Positions 63,515 through 64,000 of a stretch of 64,000 nt of DNA are shown piece after piece. Under the pieces are notes generated by a model. The model had not been told where the DNA came from. It ran no database searches and saw only the letters and a list, made by a program, of their open reading frames with translations. Made by a program: the position numbers and the translations under genes. Source of the stretch: Tetracentron sinense (taxonomy: Eukaryota; Streptophyta; Magnoliopsida; Trochodendrales; Trochodendraceae); NCBI GenBank assembly GCA_015143295.1, contig CM026560.1, forward strand, positions 5,520,501-5,584,500. Reading direction: 5' to 3'. Numbering within the stretch: position 1 is the first letter of the stretch; each line of letters opens with the position of its first letter.

Positions 63515-64000
63515 ACTAATATAAAGATGATGCCCTTGTTCAAAATGTTGATGGAATCTTTTGTTATTCCTACTGTTTGCTTGTTAGACATATATGCCCA
63601 TAAAAGTCATTCCGGACTTGTATTAATCTACATTATTAATATAACATTTTTACATTCACACATTGTCTTATGCATTGGGTATAATATTATAAAGTATCTC
63701 ATACGATGAGACTACTTTGTCCCTTAAGTAAAATTGTAGGAAAACCATCCTGTTGGTTTTGAACCAAATGCTAAGGAGACATGGTTTTCCGGTTCCTTGT
63801 AGACCTAGATTAGTTCTAAGTTATTTAGGATACATCTGGATAATTTATTCCTACTAACTTCCACGTGGTTAGTTCCATAAGATGGAGTGATGAATCTCAA
63901 TTACTGAGAGAAAGGTCTCTTGACTAAGATGTTGATATAAGTAACAAGTACTTATATTGTAACAAGATCATATAGTGGATACCCTTAGAAATATATTGTT
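63515..64000. other. Spacer to window end
   Basis: No gene or element recognised. Confidence 0.5.

Overview
This 64-kb window is nuclear DNA of a flowering plant with a repeat-rich genome. The evidence is plant-type LTR retrotransposons (Copia with gag/integrase/RT fragments, Gypsy with a plant-type gag-pol and LTRs near 2 kb), an L1-like LINE, many hAT-type miniature elements, Helitron-like ends, and one spliced plant gene. I cannot name the species. The very large introns would suit a large-genome woody lineage such as a magnoliid, but that is a weak inference.

Layout. 1-980: 3' part of an Ogre/Tat-like Gypsy LTR. 1288-1745: scrambled FAR1/FHY3 (MULE transposase-like) fragment. 2984-9003: decayed SIRE-like Copia element on the + strand with its 5' LTR. 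9004-10954: gag plus LTR of a second Copia on the - strand, head-on to the first. 10967-12183: solo LTR related to the first Copia. 12962-15570: complete Ogre-like LTR. 15935-27160: a minus-strand Gypsy element (gag, protease, RT, RNase H, integrase) with its 3' LTR, split by two solo LTRs in opposite orientations, each with a 5-bp target duplication. 27300-28310: an LTR-like promoter segment and the second copy of a ~335-bp duplication.

The only intact gene is a uracil-DNA glycosylase (UNG) on the minus strand. I reconstructed seven exons from 59170 down to 29347. They join in frame to a 328-residue protein with the catalytic GQDPYHG, LLLN and HPSGLS motifs. The gene is about 29.8 kb long because introns 3 (7.6 kb) and 4 (18.1 kb) are filled with transposons: a LINE, two Gypsy LTRs, a Copia element interrupted by a solo LTR, and several hAT-like elements. 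Exon 4 is a 31-nt microexon between these two introns and encodes the uracil-recognising Asn. 59368-63514 upstream of UNG holds a foldback element in the promoter, a frameshifted SAUR-like gene, and two Helitron-like termini in inverted orientation.

The most interesting unexplained pattern is architectural. Eight LTRs from both Copia and Gypsy carry, just upstream of their TATA box, a cluster of short (near-)palindromes with a TCGA or closely related core. The flavours (GGTCGACC, GTTCGAAC, GTCGAC, GATCGATC) cut across the two superfamilies instead of following them.
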